Below are positions 7,646 through 16,050 of a stretch of 64,000 nucleotides of DNA, one piece after another; the stretch's first letter is position 1, and each line of letters opens with the position of its first letter. The position numbers and the translations under genes are program-made. Origin of the DNA: Streptomyces himalayensis subsp. himalayensis (lineage in GTDB: Bacteria > Actinomycetota > Actinomycetes > Streptomycetales > Streptomycetaceae); contig NZ_JACEHE010000004.1 in the NCBI RefSeq assembly GCF_013778455.1, positions 124,001 through 188,000 of the forward strand, given 5' to 3'. The notes under the pieces are model-generated. The model saw only the letters and a program-made list of their open reading frames with translations. It searched no databases and was not told the origin of the DNA.

Positions 7646-8944
7646 ATGGGGCAGCAGGAGAAGGTGGCCACGAGCCTCGCCGGCGCGGTCAAAGAGGACA
7701 TCAGCGCCACCCTCGCCCTGGTGGACGCGCAGCTCGACCGCCGCTACCCCGGAGACCCCGGCACCCGTCAGCCCGTCCACACGGTCTACGTCCCCGGTGA
7801 CGTCTTTACCACCGACACCATCCGCTCCTGGGGCGACCAGGCGCTGGTGGCCCTCGACGAACACGCCCCTGACGCCGCCTCGTTCGCCGCCGTCCTCGGC
7901 CTGAGCGACGACCTCGCCGTACCCGTGTACGAGCGCGTCCGCGCCAAGCTGAAGCGCGAGCCCATCGAGGACCTGCGCATCGACTTCGAGGACGGCTACG
8001 GGCCCCGCCCCGACACGGAGGAGGACGAGGCGGCCGCCCGCGCGGCACGGCTGGTCGCCCAGGCGTACGAGAACGGCACCGCCGCCCCCTACATGGGCAT
8101 CCGCATGAAGTGTCTGGAGGCCGCCGTACGCGACCGCGGCATCCGCACGCTCGACATCTTCCTCACCGGGCTGATGGAGGCCGGCGGTCTACCCGACGGG
8201 CTTGTTCTGACGCTGCCCAAGGTGACGTACGCCGAGCAGGTCACCGCCATGGTCCGGCTCCTCGAGGCGTTCGAGAAGGCCCGCGGCCTGGAGCCCGGCA
8301 GGATCGGCTTCGAGATACAGATCGAGACCAGCCAGGCCATCCTCGCCCCCGACGGGACGGCGACCGTCGCCCGGATGATCGACGCCGCCGAGGGCCGCGC
8401 CACCGGCCTGCACTACGGCACCTTCGACTACAGCGCCTGCCTCGGCGTCAGCGCCGCCTACCAGGCCAGCGACCACCCGGCCGCCGACCACGCCAAGGCG
8501 ATCATGCAGGTCGCCGCCGCGGGCACCGGCGTCCGCGTCTCGGACGGCTCCACGAACGTGCTCCCGGTCGGCACGACCGAGAAGGTCCACGACGCCTGGC
8601 GGCTGCACTACGGCCTCACCCGCCGGGCGCTGGCCCGCGCCTACTACCAGGGCTGGGACATGCACCCGGGCCATATCCCGACCCGCTACGCCGCCGTGTT
8701 CGCCTTCTACCGGGAGGGTTTCGCGCAGGCCGCGGCGCGCCTGGCCGCCTACGCCAACCGGGTCGGCGGGGACATCATGGACGAGCCCGCGACGGCCAAG
8801 GCCCTCAGTGGCTATCTGCTGCGCGGTCTCGACTGCGGAGCCCTCGACATCGGCGAGGTGGCGCGCCTGAGCGGACTCACGCGCACCGACCTCGAGCGGT
8901 ACGCGGCACCGCGGCGCGGTGATCTGACGGTCTCCGGCCAGTAG
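7646..8944 (+). CDS. Aldolase/citrate lyase-like protein (DUF6986 family)
   Basis: A 432-residue protein related to the HpcH/HpaI-CitE TIM-barrel lyases. Supporting stretches are RIDFEDGYGPRP (acidic metal-site segment), IGFEIQIETSQAIL (the Glu of the CitE-like core) and ATGLHYGTFDYSACLGVS. The C-terminal part (YYQGWDMHPGHIPTRYAAVFAFYREGF) is reminiscent of malate-synthase-like lyases. In my recollection Streptomyces annotate it as DUF6986, often near glyoxylate/allantoin genes, but no such neighbours occur here. ATG 7646 is chosen for GGAGGG at 7633-7638. The end has tandem TAGTAG followed by degenerate GGTGTGG repeats. The reaction is unknown; a C-C lyase is the best guess. Confidence 0.7.
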   Translation: MGQQEKVATSLAGAVKEDISATLALVDAQLDRRYPGDPGTRQPVHTVYVPGDVFTTDTIRSWGDQALVALDEHAPDAASFAAVLGLSDDLAVPVYERVRAKLKREPIEDLRIDFEDGYGPRPDTEEDEAAARAARLVAQAYENGTAAPYMGIRMKCLEAAVRDRGIRTLDIFLTGLMEAGGLPDGLVLTLPKVTYAEQVTAMVRLLEAFEKARGLEPGRIGFEIQIETSQAILAPDGTATVARMIDAAEGRATGLHYGTFDYSACLGVSAAYQASDHPAADHAKAIMQVAAAGTGVRVSDGSTNVLPVGTTEKVHDAWRLHYGLTRRALARAYYQGWDMHPGHIPTRYAAVFAFYREGFAQAAARLAAYANRVGGDIMDEPATAKALSGYLLRGLDCGALDIGEVARLSGLTRTDLERYAAPRRGDLTVSGQ

Positions 8945-9014
8945 TAGCCCCGCCCGGGGGTGTGGTCAGTAATAGCGGTGTGGCCGGTAGCTCCGGTCGC
9001 ACGGGGTTCAGCGG

Positions 9015-10052
9015 TCAGTCGGCGGGCGGGAGTTCACCCGAACCCCGTGTGATCAGCCGCGTCGGGAGCACGGTGCGCTCCGGCGAGGCGAGCACACCGT
9101 CCAGCTGCTGGAACAACCGCTGCGCGGCTGTACGTCCCAGCTGCGCGGCGTCCTGGGCGACGACGGTCACGCCCGGCTGCAGCAGATCGGCGAGTTCGAA
9201 GTCGTCGAAGCCGACCAGGGCCACGGGGCGCGGACGTTCGGAGAGGACACGCACCACCGTCACGGTCACACGGTTGTTGCCGGCGAAGAACGCGGTGACC
9301 GGCTCCGGGCCGCTCAGCATCTCCGCAGCAGCCCGCCGGACCCGCTCCGGATCCGTGGCGCCCAGCGACATCCAGGCGTCCTGGACCGGTATGCCGGCGT
9401 CTGCCATGGCCGCGCGATAGCCCCGCAGCCGCTCGGCCGCGGTGTGGATGTTCGGCCGGTCGCCGATGAAGCCGATCCGGCGGTGGCCGTGAGCGATGAG
9501 ATGGGCGACGCCGTCCCGCGCGCCGCCGAAGCTGTCGGAGACCACGGCATCCGCGTCGATCTTCCCGGCGGGCCGGTCCACGAAGACGGTGGCGACGCCC
9601 GCCTTGATCTCGGGCTCCAGATAGCGATGGTCGTCGCCGGCCGGGATGATCACCAGCCCGTCCACGCGGCGTGCGCAGAGGGCGAGGGCCAACTCCTGCT
9701 CGCGGTCCGGGTCCTCGGCGCTGGATCCGTTGATGAGCAGGGCGCCGTGGGCGCGGGCGACCTCCTCGACGGCGCGGCTGAGCGGGCCGTAGAACGGGTC
9801 TGCCAGGTCCTCCAGGACCAGGCCGATGCTGGCGGTGCGGCCCTTGCGGAGGACCCGTGCGCTGTCGTTGCGCCGGAAGCCCAGGGCGTCGATGGCCGCC
9901 TGGACGCGGCGTTCGGTGTCGGGCGTGACGCCAGGCTCGCCGTTCACCACGCGAGAGACCGTCTTCAGGCCGACTCCGGCGCTCGTGGCGACGTCCTTCA
10001 TGGTCGGACGAGAGCCGTAGCGGTTGTCGGGTCGTCGGGCGGGGTCGGCCAC
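9015..10052 (-). CDS. LacI family transcriptional regulator
   Basis: A 345-residue LacI/GalR repressor. The N-terminal HTH reads TMKDVATSAGVGLKTVSRVVNG, followed by the hinge helix region RVLRKGRTASIGLVLEDLADPFY and a periplasmic-binding-protein-like ligand domain ending LITRGSGELPPAD. I prefer GTG 10052 because Streptomyces homologues commonly carry the NRYGSRPTMKDVA extension; ATG 10001 is the shorter option. It is transcribed divergently from a ROK kinase, and the 210-base gap holds a perfect GACAACGTTGTC palindrome (10174-10185) with the CG centre typical of LacI operators. It probably represses itself and the kinase in response to a sugar. Confidence 0.9.
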   Translation of the reverse strand: MADPARRPDNRYGSRPTMKDVATSAGVGLKTVSRVVNGEPGVTPDTERRVQAAIDALGFRRNDSARVLRKGRTASIGLVLEDLADPFYGPLSRAVEEVARAHGALLINGSSAEDPDREQELALALCARRVDGLVIIPAGDDHRYLEPEIKAGVATVFVDRPAGKIDADAVVSDSFGGARDGVAHLIAHGHRRIGFIGDRPNIHTAAERLRGYRAAMADAGIPVQDAWMSLGATDPERVRRAAAEMLSGPEPVTAFFAGNNRVTVTVVRVLSERPRPVALVGFDDFELADLLQPGVTVVAQDAAQLGRTAAQRLFQQLDGVLASPERTVLPTRLITRGSGELPPAD

Positions 10053-10125
10053 GTTCGCGCTGTCCTGTCCTGTCGTCCACGAGTGGGTCGTATGCGCGGG
10101 ATGCGTCCTGAGGTCGGGTGCATCC

Positions 10126-10155
10126 TGCATAAGGATGGGCTGCATAAGGATGTGC
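10126..10155. repeat. Two tandem copies of a 15-bp unit between lacI-like and ROK genes
   Basis: TGCATAAGGATG occurs at 10126-10137 and again at 10141-10152, exactly 15 bases apart. The first copy also lies in CATCC-N7-GGATG, an inverted repeat from 10121. It could be a second regulator site or a slippage product. Confidence 0.6.
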
Positions 10156-10173
10156 ACCTGAGCATAGACCCTG

Positions 10174-10185
10174 GACAACGTTGTC
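10174..10185. promoter_or_regulatory. LacI-type operator
   Basis: GACAACGTTGTC is a perfect 12-bp palindrome with the central CG step found in LacI-family operators; flanks extend it loosely to TGGACAACGTTGTCAA. It lies between the divergent regulator and kinase starts. Confidence 0.75.
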
Positions 10186-10262
10186 AAAAGAGGGAGAGAC
10201 TGTCCATCGCCCCCGTATCGTTCACTCTCCGCACCCTGCGCTTCACAGGAGATCCCACGCTG

Positions 10263-11222
10263 ATGCAGAACGACCTCGTCGCCGCCCTCGACATCGGCGG
10301 AACCAAGATCGCCGGAGCCCTGGTGGACGGTGACGGCCGGATCCTTGTGCGCGCACAGCGCCCGACGCCTGCGCAGGAAGACGGCGAGACGGTGATGCGC
10401 GCCGTCGCGGATGTGGTCGGCGAGCTCACGGCCTCCCCACTGTGGACCCGGGCGCGGGCCGTGGGCATCGGCAGCGCGGGCCCGGTCGACGCCTCGGCCG
10501 GCACGGTGAGCCCGGTCAACGTCCCAGGCTGGCGCGACTTTCCCCTCGTCGATCGGGTACGGGCGGCTGCCCACGGGCTGCCCGTCGAACTCGTCGGCGA
10601 CGGGGTCGCCATCGCGGCCGCCGAGCACTGGCAGGGCGCCGCCCGCGGTCACGACAACGCACTCTGCATGGTCGTCTCCACCGGGGTCGGCGGAGGCCTC
10701 GTCCTCGGCGGCAGTCTCCACCCCGGCCCGACGGGCAACGCCGGCCACATCGGACACATCAGCGTCGATCTCGACGGTGATCTCTGTCCGTGTGGAGCGC
10801 GCGGCTGCGTGGAGCGGATCGCCAGCGGCCCGAACATCGCACGCCGCGCGCTGGAGGCGGGATGGCGGCCCGGTCCTGACGGCGACACCTCGGCCGCAGC
10901 CGTGGCGGAGGCCGCGCGTGCCGGTGATCCGGTGGCCGTCGCCTCGTTCGAACGCGCGGCCAAAGCGCTGGCCGCCGCCATCGCGGCCACGGCCACGCTC
11001 ATCGAGATCGACATCGCAGTGATCGGCGGGGGAGTGGCGAAGTCCGGCGATCTCCTCTTCGCGCCCCTTCGCAAGGCCCTGCGGGACTACGCGACGCTCT
11101 CGTTCGTGCAGCGCCTCACCGTGGTGCCCGCACTGATGGGCACGGACGCCGGCCTGGTGGGCGCAGCCGCGGCGGCCCTCGGGGCGGGGGCCGGGACGGC
11201 TGTGGCCGGGGTCGGCGGTTGA
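10263..11222 (+). CDS. ROK family sugar kinase (glucokinase-like)
   Basis: A 319-residue ROK protein. The phosphate motif is ALDIGGTKIAGALVDGDG at the N-terminus, the zinc/ROK signature is CPCGARGCVE with its preceding HIGHISVD, and the adenosine region contains VIGGGVAKSG. No N-terminal HTH is present, so it is an enzyme, not a repressor. Family members phosphorylate glucose, N-acetylmannosamine or similar hexoses; the substrate is open. ATG 10263 has AGGAG eight bases upstream. Its 3' end is overlapped in antisense by about 107 bases of the convergent membrane-protein frame. Confidence 0.92.
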   Translation: MQNDLVAALDIGGTKIAGALVDGDGRILVRAQRPTPAQEDGETVMRAVADVVGELTASPLWTRARAVGIGSAGPVDASAGTVSPVNVPGWRDFPLVDRVRAAAHGLPVELVGDGVAIAAAEHWQGAARGHDNALCMVVSTGVGGGLVLGGSLHPGPTGNAGHIGHISVDLDGDLCPCGARGCVERIASGPNIARRALEAGWRPGPDGDTSAAAVAEAARAGDPVAVASFERAAKALAAAIAATATLIEIDIAVIGGGVAKSGDLLFAPLRKALRDYATLSFVQRLTVVPALMGTDAGLVGAAAAALGAGAGTAVAGVGG

Positions 11223-11691
11223 GGCGCTCACCCCCGTGAGGGGTTCGCGTGTGAAGAGCCGAGGGTGGTGAAGCAGCGGGGCGCCGCACAATGACGACTG
11301 CCTCCGCGGTCGGCGGAGGCGAGGCGCCCGCCCAGGACCTCTCGCCGTCAGTCGAAGGGTCCGTCATGCAGTCCGCGCGGCAGCCGCCCGCCTTGTACCG
11401 CTGACGGAGCGCGGCGGCCGCCTGTTCGCGCGGTACGTAGGGGTGGCCGAAGTGCTGGGACGCGACGCCGATCACGTCGTCGATGCGGACGATGACAGGC
11501 TTGCCGCGGTCGGCCCTGCGGCGCGCCCCCGAGATCGCCATGTCGGCGGAGCGGAGCAGATGCCTCCGGTAGTCGCGTGCCAGCGCCGCGCGGGCCCGTT
11601 TCCGCGACAGGGGGCGAAGGGCGCGTCCCTTCCAGACGGCTCCTGCTGCAATGAGCACCACGCCCACCGCGACGAACCCCAGACCGGTCAC
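11116..11691 (-). CDS. Hypothetical protein with one N-terminal membrane helix
   Basis: The frame from GTG 11691 starts with one transmembrane segment (LGFVAVGVVLIAAGAVW), then a basic Arg-rich stretch and a compact soluble part (IDDVIGVASQHFGHPYVP, then LRQRYKAGGCRADCM). I do not recognise the family beyond recalling similar conserved Streptomyces hypotheticals. From about residue 112 the text becomes Pro/Arg/Ala-rich and runs through the intergenic gap into antisense of the ROK kinase, which looks like readthrough after the ancestral stop or frame was lost. The real functional protein is probably the first ~110 residues. A 59-residue gene lies just upstream in the same direction. Confidence 0.55.
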   Translation of the reverse strand: MTGLGFVAVGVVLIAAGAVWKGRALRPLSRKRARAALARDYRRHLLRSADMAISGARRRADRGKPVIVRIDDVIGVASQHFGHPYVPREQAAAALRQRYKAGGCRADCMTDPSTDGERSWAGASPPPTAEAVVIVRRPAASPPSALHTRTPHGGERLNRRPRPQPSRPPPRGPPRLRPPGRRPCPSVRAPR

Positions 11692-11715
11692 GGACGTATG
11701 CGTTGCGGGCGCAGC

Positions 11716-11895
11716 CTACGCGGCCTCGCCGACACCGCAGCGGACGGCCGCTGCCCATTCCATGACCAGCTTTTCGTACTCCACGCGCTCTTCGGCGGAC
11801 AGTGTGCCGCCTGCGCGCAGCCACAACTCGCGGATCTGCTCGTTCACCGCGGAGGCAGACCGCACGTAACCAGAAGGCTGTGGGCTCGGGGACAT
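11716..11895 (-). CDS. Small conserved hypothetical protein, 59 residues
   Basis: The minus-strand frame from ATG 11895 to TAG 11716-11718 encodes 59 residues beginning MSPSPQPSGYVRSASAVNEQ. The middle (IRELWLRAGGTLSAEERVEYEKLVMEWAAA) is amphipathic, with helix-turn-helix-sized spacing, and has the look of a conserved Streptomyces small protein that I recall but cannot name. It ends 24 bases before the start of the membrane protein, so the two are probably co-transcribed. No strong ribosome site is visible. Codon third positions are strongly G/C, in contrast to the other frames here. Confidence 0.6.
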   Translation of the reverse strand: MSPSPQPSGYVRSASAVNEQIRELWLRAGGTLSAEERVEYEKLVMEWAAAVRCGVGEAA

Positions 11896-12052
11896 GGAGC
11901 AAGACTAAGGCCAAGGACCGGCTTCGGGAACAGTCAGCTACCGTTCGGATCCGTCAAGTGATCGGGGACGTGCCGTCGCCGTCATCAGGGGCTGGTTTCC
12001 GTGGCAGGGTTGAGCGGGCAAGCCACAGGGGGCCAACAGAAGAGGGGGAAAC

Positions 12053-13093
12053 GTGATCGTCTGGATCAACGGCGCGTTCGGTGCGGGAAAGACGACGACC
12101 GCACGGGAACTGATCGACCTGATCCCGAACAGCACGCTCTTCGACCCCGAGCTCATCGGCGGGGGACTGTCGTATCTCCTGCCGCCCAAGCACCTCGCCG
12201 AGGTCACGGACTTCCAGGATCTGCCGATCTGGCGGCGACTCGTCGTCGACACGGCCGCGGCGTTGCTCGCCGAGCTTGGGGGAGTCCTCGTGGTCCCCAT
12301 GACCCTGCTGCGCCAGGAGTACCGCGACGAGATCTTCGGCGGGCTCGCCTCGAGGAGGATCCCGGTGAGGCATGTGCTTCTCGCCCCGGCCGAAACGATC
12401 CTCCGAGAGCGAATAGCCGGCCGTGACATACCGCCCGGCACAGCCGATGGCGAGATGCGTGTACGCCAGTGGTCCTACGACCACATCGAGCCGTACCAGG
12501 CGGCGCTCGGCTCCTGGCTCACCACCGACGCCCACCTCGTCGACAACGGCCCGCTCACCCCGTACGAGACCGCGGTCCGCATAGCCGACGCCGTGCGTAC
12601 CGGGGACGCGCCCGTCTGCGACATCGTGCAGAGCCCCGAGCCGACCGCCGAGACCGTCGCATCCGGCGTACTGCTCTTCGACGAAAAGGACCGGGTGCTG
12701 CTCGTCGATCCGACGTACAAGCCGGGCTGGGAGTTTCCCGGAGGTGTCGTCGAATCAGGTGAGGCTCCCGCGCGCGCGGGCATGCGCGAGGTCGCCGAGG
12801 AGACGGGCATCCGGCTCCAGGACGTGCCACGGCTGCTGGTCGTCGACTGGGAGCCGCCCACCCCGCCCGGATACGGCGGGCTGCGCCTGCTCTACGACGG
12901 CGGGCGGCTCGACAGCGGAGAGACCCGGCGGATGCTTCTGCCGGGCCCCGAACTGCGCGACTGGCGCTTCGTCACCGAAGATGAGGCGGCCTCACTCCTG
13001 CCGCCCGTCCGGTACGAGCGGCTCCGCTGGGCCCTGCGTGCGCGCGAGCGCGGCGCGGCCCTCTATCTGGAGGGCGGCGTGCCGGTCGGCTGA
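12053..13093 (+). CDS. P-loop kinase-like / Nudix hydrolase fusion protein
   Basis: A 346-residue two-domain protein. Residues 1 to about 190 form a small P-loop NTPase with Walker A NGAFGAGKTTTARELI at residues 5-20 and an adenylate-kinase-like layout (the RERIAGRDIPPG stretch could be a lid). Residues about 205-335 are a Nudix domain: the box begins EFPGGVVESGE near residue 226 and ends REVAEETG, giving the full GX5EX7REUXEEXGU pattern. The substrate is unknown; an ATP-dependent kinase joined to a nucleotide-phosphate hydrolase suggests nucleotide or cofactor repair, which is inference. GTG 12053 follows GAGGGGGAAAC. It stands alone, transcribed away from the two small genes to its left. 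Confidence 0.85.
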   Translation: MIVWINGAFGAGKTTTARELIDLIPNSTLFDPELIGGGLSYLLPPKHLAEVTDFQDLPIWRRLVVDTAAALLAELGGVLVVPMTLLRQEYRDEIFGGLASRRIPVRHVLLAPAETILRERIAGRDIPPGTADGEMRVRQWSYDHIEPYQAALGSWLTTDAHLVDNGPLTPYETAVRIADAVRTGDAPVCDIVQSPEPTAETVASGVLLFDEKDRVLLVDPTYKPGWEFPGGVVESGEAPARAGMREVAEETGIRLQDVPRLLVVDWEPPTPPGYGGLRLLYDGGRLDSGETRRMLLPGPELRDWRFVTEDEAASLLPPVRYERLRWALRARERGAALYLEGGVPVG

Positions 13094-13186
13094 CGGGCGC
13101 AGCGCCCCGCCCCTGTGCCCGTTGCCCAGTGGCGAAGCGCGGCGCGGCTCCCGTCCGTCGCCGCGCGCCTCACTCCGCGGCCTACG

Positions 13187-14542
13187 TCAACGGGCCGCGT
13201 AGTTACGCAGGAACAGCGCTTCCGCGACCGACAGCCGCTCCAGCTCCTCCGGAGACACGCTCTCGTTGACCGCGTGGATCTGCGCCTCCGGCTCGCTCAG
13301 GCCGATCAGCAGGATCTCCGCGTCCGGGTAGAGCGCGGCGAGCGTGTTGCATAGCGGGATGGAGCCGCCCTGGCCCGCGTACTGCATCTCCTCACCCGGG
13401 TACGCGACGCTCATCGCATCCGCCATCGCCTCGTACGCGGGGCTGGCGGTGTTCGCGCGGAACGCCTGGCCCTGGCCGATCTGTTCCGTCTGCACGCGCG
13501 CCCCCCACGGCGTGTGCGCCTCGAGATGGGCCAGCAGCAGCTTCGTCGCCTCTGCCGCGTCGACGCCCGGCGGCACGCGCAGGCTGATCAGCGCCTGCGC
13601 GCTCGCCTGCACGGACGGCGTGGCACCCACCACCGGCGGGCAGTCGATGCCCAGGACGGTGACGGCCGGCCGCGCCCAGATCCGGTCGGCGACCGTGCCG
13701 GAACCGATCAGCTGCACGCCGTCCAGCACCCTGGCGTCCTTGCGGAAGTCGGCCTCCGGGTATTGCAGTCCGTCCCACGCGGTGTCGCCCGTGAGCCCGT
13801 CGATCGTCGTCGACCCGTCCTCTGCGCGCAGCGAGTCCAGTACGCGCACGAGGGCGGCCAGCGCATCGGGTGCCGCGCCGCCGAACTGGCCGGAGTGCAG
13901 GTTGCCTTCCAGCGTGTCGATGCGTACGCGGACCATGGTCATGCCGCGCAGGGTGGAGGTGACCGTGGGCAGGCCCACGCGGAAGTTGCCCGAGTCGCCG
14001 ATGACGATCGTGTCGGCAGTCAGCAGCTCCGGGTGCTCCTCGGCGTACCGCTCGAGGCCGCCTGTTCCCTGCTCCTCCGAACCCTCGGCGATCACCTTGA
14101 CGTTGACGGGGACGCCGCCGTTCGCCTTCAGGGCGCGCAGCGCCAGCAGATGCATGATCACGCCGCCCTTGCAGTCGGCGGCACCGCGCCCGTACCACCG
14201 GCCGTTCCGCTCGGTCAGGACGAAGGGCGGGGTCGTCCACGCCGCCTCGTCGAGCGGCGGCTGCACGTCGTAGTGCGCGTACAGCAGCACGGTCGGCGCA
14301 CCCTCGGGGCCGGGCAGGAAGCCGTACACCGACTGCGTGCCGTCGGGGGTGTCCAGCAGCTCCACATCCTGGAAGCCCTCCGCACGCAGTGCGTCCGCCA
14401 CCCAGTTCGCGGCCTTCTCGCTCTCGCTCCTCGGGAACTGCTCGAAGTCCGCCACCGACTTGAAGGCCACCAGGTCGGTGAGCTCCGCCTTCGCCCGCGG
14501 CATCAGCGCGGCGACGGTCTCGGCGATCGGATTCGGCGACAT
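13187..14542 (-). CDS. M20 family dipeptidase
   Basis: A 451-residue zinc peptidase of the M20/ArgE-DapE-carnosinase type. Metal ligands are visible in order: LLYAHYDVQPP, GRGAADCKGGVIMHLLAL, EGSEEQGTGG and, near the end, the final His in EAQIHAVNESVSPEEL. A lid/dimerisation domain sits between about residues 190 and 310 (LHSGQFGGAAPDAL). Proteins like this hydrolyse dipeptides or N-acylated amino acids in the cytoplasm. ATG 14542 is preceded by GAGGAG. The gene is divergent from the geranylgeranyl-reductase-type flavoprotein. Confidence 0.92.
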   Translation of the reverse strand: MSPNPIAETVAALMPRAKAELTDLVAFKSVADFEQFPRSESEKAANWVADALRAEGFQDVELLDTPDGTQSVYGFLPGPEGAPTVLLYAHYDVQPPLDEAAWTTPPFVLTERNGRWYGRGAADCKGGVIMHLLALRALKANGGVPVNVKVIAEGSEEQGTGGLERYAEEHPELLTADTIVIGDSGNFRVGLPTVTSTLRGMTMVRVRIDTLEGNLHSGQFGGAAPDALAALVRVLDSLRAEDGSTTIDGLTGDTAWDGLQYPEADFRKDARVLDGVQLIGSGTVADRIWARPAVTVLGIDCPPVVGATPSVQASAQALISLRVPPGVDAAEATKLLLAHLEAHTPWGARVQTEQIGQGQAFRANTASPAYEAMADAMSVAYPGEEMQYAGQGGSIPLCNTLAALYPDAEILLIGLSEPEAQIHAVNESVSPEELERLSVAEALFLRNYAAR

Positions 14543-14756
14543 GGGCACGCTCCTCGTAGGTGCGACGGCGCGCGCATGCATGTGCCTGCACGCGTGCGCT
14601 TGTGTGCGTATTCGTAGTGTTTCGTTCTGCGGGTCCGCGCGTCCTGGATGTACGGCGAACACATTGCCGATCCTCCCACAGCGGCGGGCGGCGGCGTCCG
14701 CCGTAGGATGCGGGGGAAAGTGCGGCAGACGGCTGGATCGGGAGCGGCAGACCATC

Positions 14757-15977
14757 GTGAGCAGCGAGAACTCAAGCGAGAACTCAGCGGACGACGCTCG
14801 GCAGGTATGGGACGTCGTGGTGGTCGGGGCTGGACCAGCGGGCGCCTCCGCCGCCTATGCGGCAGCGGTCGCGGGGCGCCGGGTGCTGATCCTGGAGAAG
14901 GCCGAGCTGCCCCGCTACAAGACGTGCGGTGGGGGCATCATCGGCCCCTCGCGCGACGCACTGCCGCCCGGCTTCGAACTGCCCTTCAAGGACCGGGTGC
15001 ACGCCGTGACATTCTCCCTTGACGGCAAGTTCACCCGTACCCGCCGTTCACGGCACATGCTGTTCGGGCTCATCAACCGGCCGGAGTTCGACCAGCAGCT
15101 GGTCGAGCACGCGCAGAAGGCGGGCGCCGAACTGCGTACCGGCGTCACGGTCTCCCGGGTCGAGCAGCACGGCCCGGCCGTACCGGACCGGCGCACCGTC
15201 GCCGTCGTGCTGCAGGGCGGCGAGACGCTGTACGCGCGGGCCGTCGTCGGCGCGGACGGCAGCGCCAGCCGCATAGGAGCCCATGTCGGCGTGAAGCTCG
15301 ACCAGGTCGACCTGGGACTGGAGGCGGAGATCCCGGTTCCGCCCACCGTGGCCGAGGACTGGAAGGGCCGGGTCCTCATCGACTGGGGCCCGCTGCCGGG
15401 CAGTTACGGCTGGGTGTTCCCGAAGGACGACACGCTGACCGTCGGTGTCATCTCCGCGCGAGGCGAGGGTGCAGCCACGAAGCGGTACTTGGAGGACTTC
15501 ATCGGGCGGCTCGGCCTCGCGGGCTTCGAACCCAGCCTCTCCTCCGGGCATCTGACCCGCTGCCGCAGCGACGACTCCCCGCTCTCGCGCGGCCGTGTCC
15601 TGGTGTGCGGCGATGCTGCTGGACTGCTGGAGCCGTGGACCCGCGAGGGCATCTCGTTCGCACTGCGCTCCGGGCGGCTCGCGGGGGAGTGGGCGGTACG
15701 CATCGCCGAGGCGCACGACGCGGTGGACACCCGGCGCCAGGCGCTCAACTACGCATTCGCCGTCAAGGCGGGACTCGGTGTCGAGATGAGCGTCGGCAAA
15801 CGCCTGCTGGCCGTTTTCGAGCGCCGGCCCGGCCTGTTCCACGCGGCGATCACCGGGTTCAGGCCCGCCTGGAAGGCGTTCACGGGTATCACCAAGGGGT
15901 CGACCTCGCTGGGCGAGCTCGTACGGACCCACCCGATGGCGGGGCGCGCCCTGAGCGCCCTGGATCCGTCTGCGTAG
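14757..15977 (+). CDS. Geranylgeranyl reductase family FAD-dependent oxidoreductase
   Basis: A 406-residue flavoprotein. The N-terminal FAD motif is VVVVGAGPAGASAAYAAA, followed by LPRYKTCGGGI, the hallmark of the geranylgeranyl reductase/ChlP-like group, and the later FAD block VCGDAAGLLEPWTREGISFAL. Such enzymes reduce isoprenoid double bonds, for instance the polyprenyl chains of menaquinone or archaeal-type lipids; in actinomycetes menaquinone reduction is a fair guess. GTG 14757 is chosen as the first start after the intergenic region; GGGAG is a little far upstream. An 18-bp unit containing the stop codon is duplicated head-to-tail at 15968-16003. Confidence 0.9.
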   Translation: MSSENSSENSADDARQVWDVVVVGAGPAGASAAYAAAVAGRRVLILEKAELPRYKTCGGGIIGPSRDALPPGFELPFKDRVHAVTFSLDGKFTRTRRSRHMLFGLINRPEFDQQLVEHAQKAGAELRTGVTVSRVEQHGPAVPDRRTVAVVLQGGETLYARAVVGADGSASRIGAHVGVKLDQVDLGLEAEIPVPPTVAEDWKGRVLIDWGPLPGSYGWVFPKDDTLTVGVISARGEGAATKRYLEDFIGRLGLAGFEPSLSSGHLTRCRSDDSPLSRGRVLVCGDAAGLLEPWTREGISFALRSGRLAGEWAVRIAEAHDAVDTRRQALNYAFAVKAGLGVEMSVGKRLLAVFERRPGLFHAAITGFRPAWKAFTGITKGSTSLGELVRTHPMAGRALSALDPSA

Positions 15978-16003
15978 GCGCACTTGTCTGCGTGAGCGCA
16001 CTC
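15968..16003 (+). repeat. 18-bp tandem duplication spanning a stop codon
   Basis: The unit beginning GTCTGCGT and ending GCGCACTT (15968-15985) is followed at once by a second copy (15986-16003) that differs at three positions. The stop TAG lies in copy one; the corresponding place in copy two is TGA. The period is a multiple of three. Confidence 0.8.
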
Positions 16004-16050
16004 TTGACCCGCCTGACGGGACTGAGCGCCGGCTGCGGTTCCGAGCGTCC

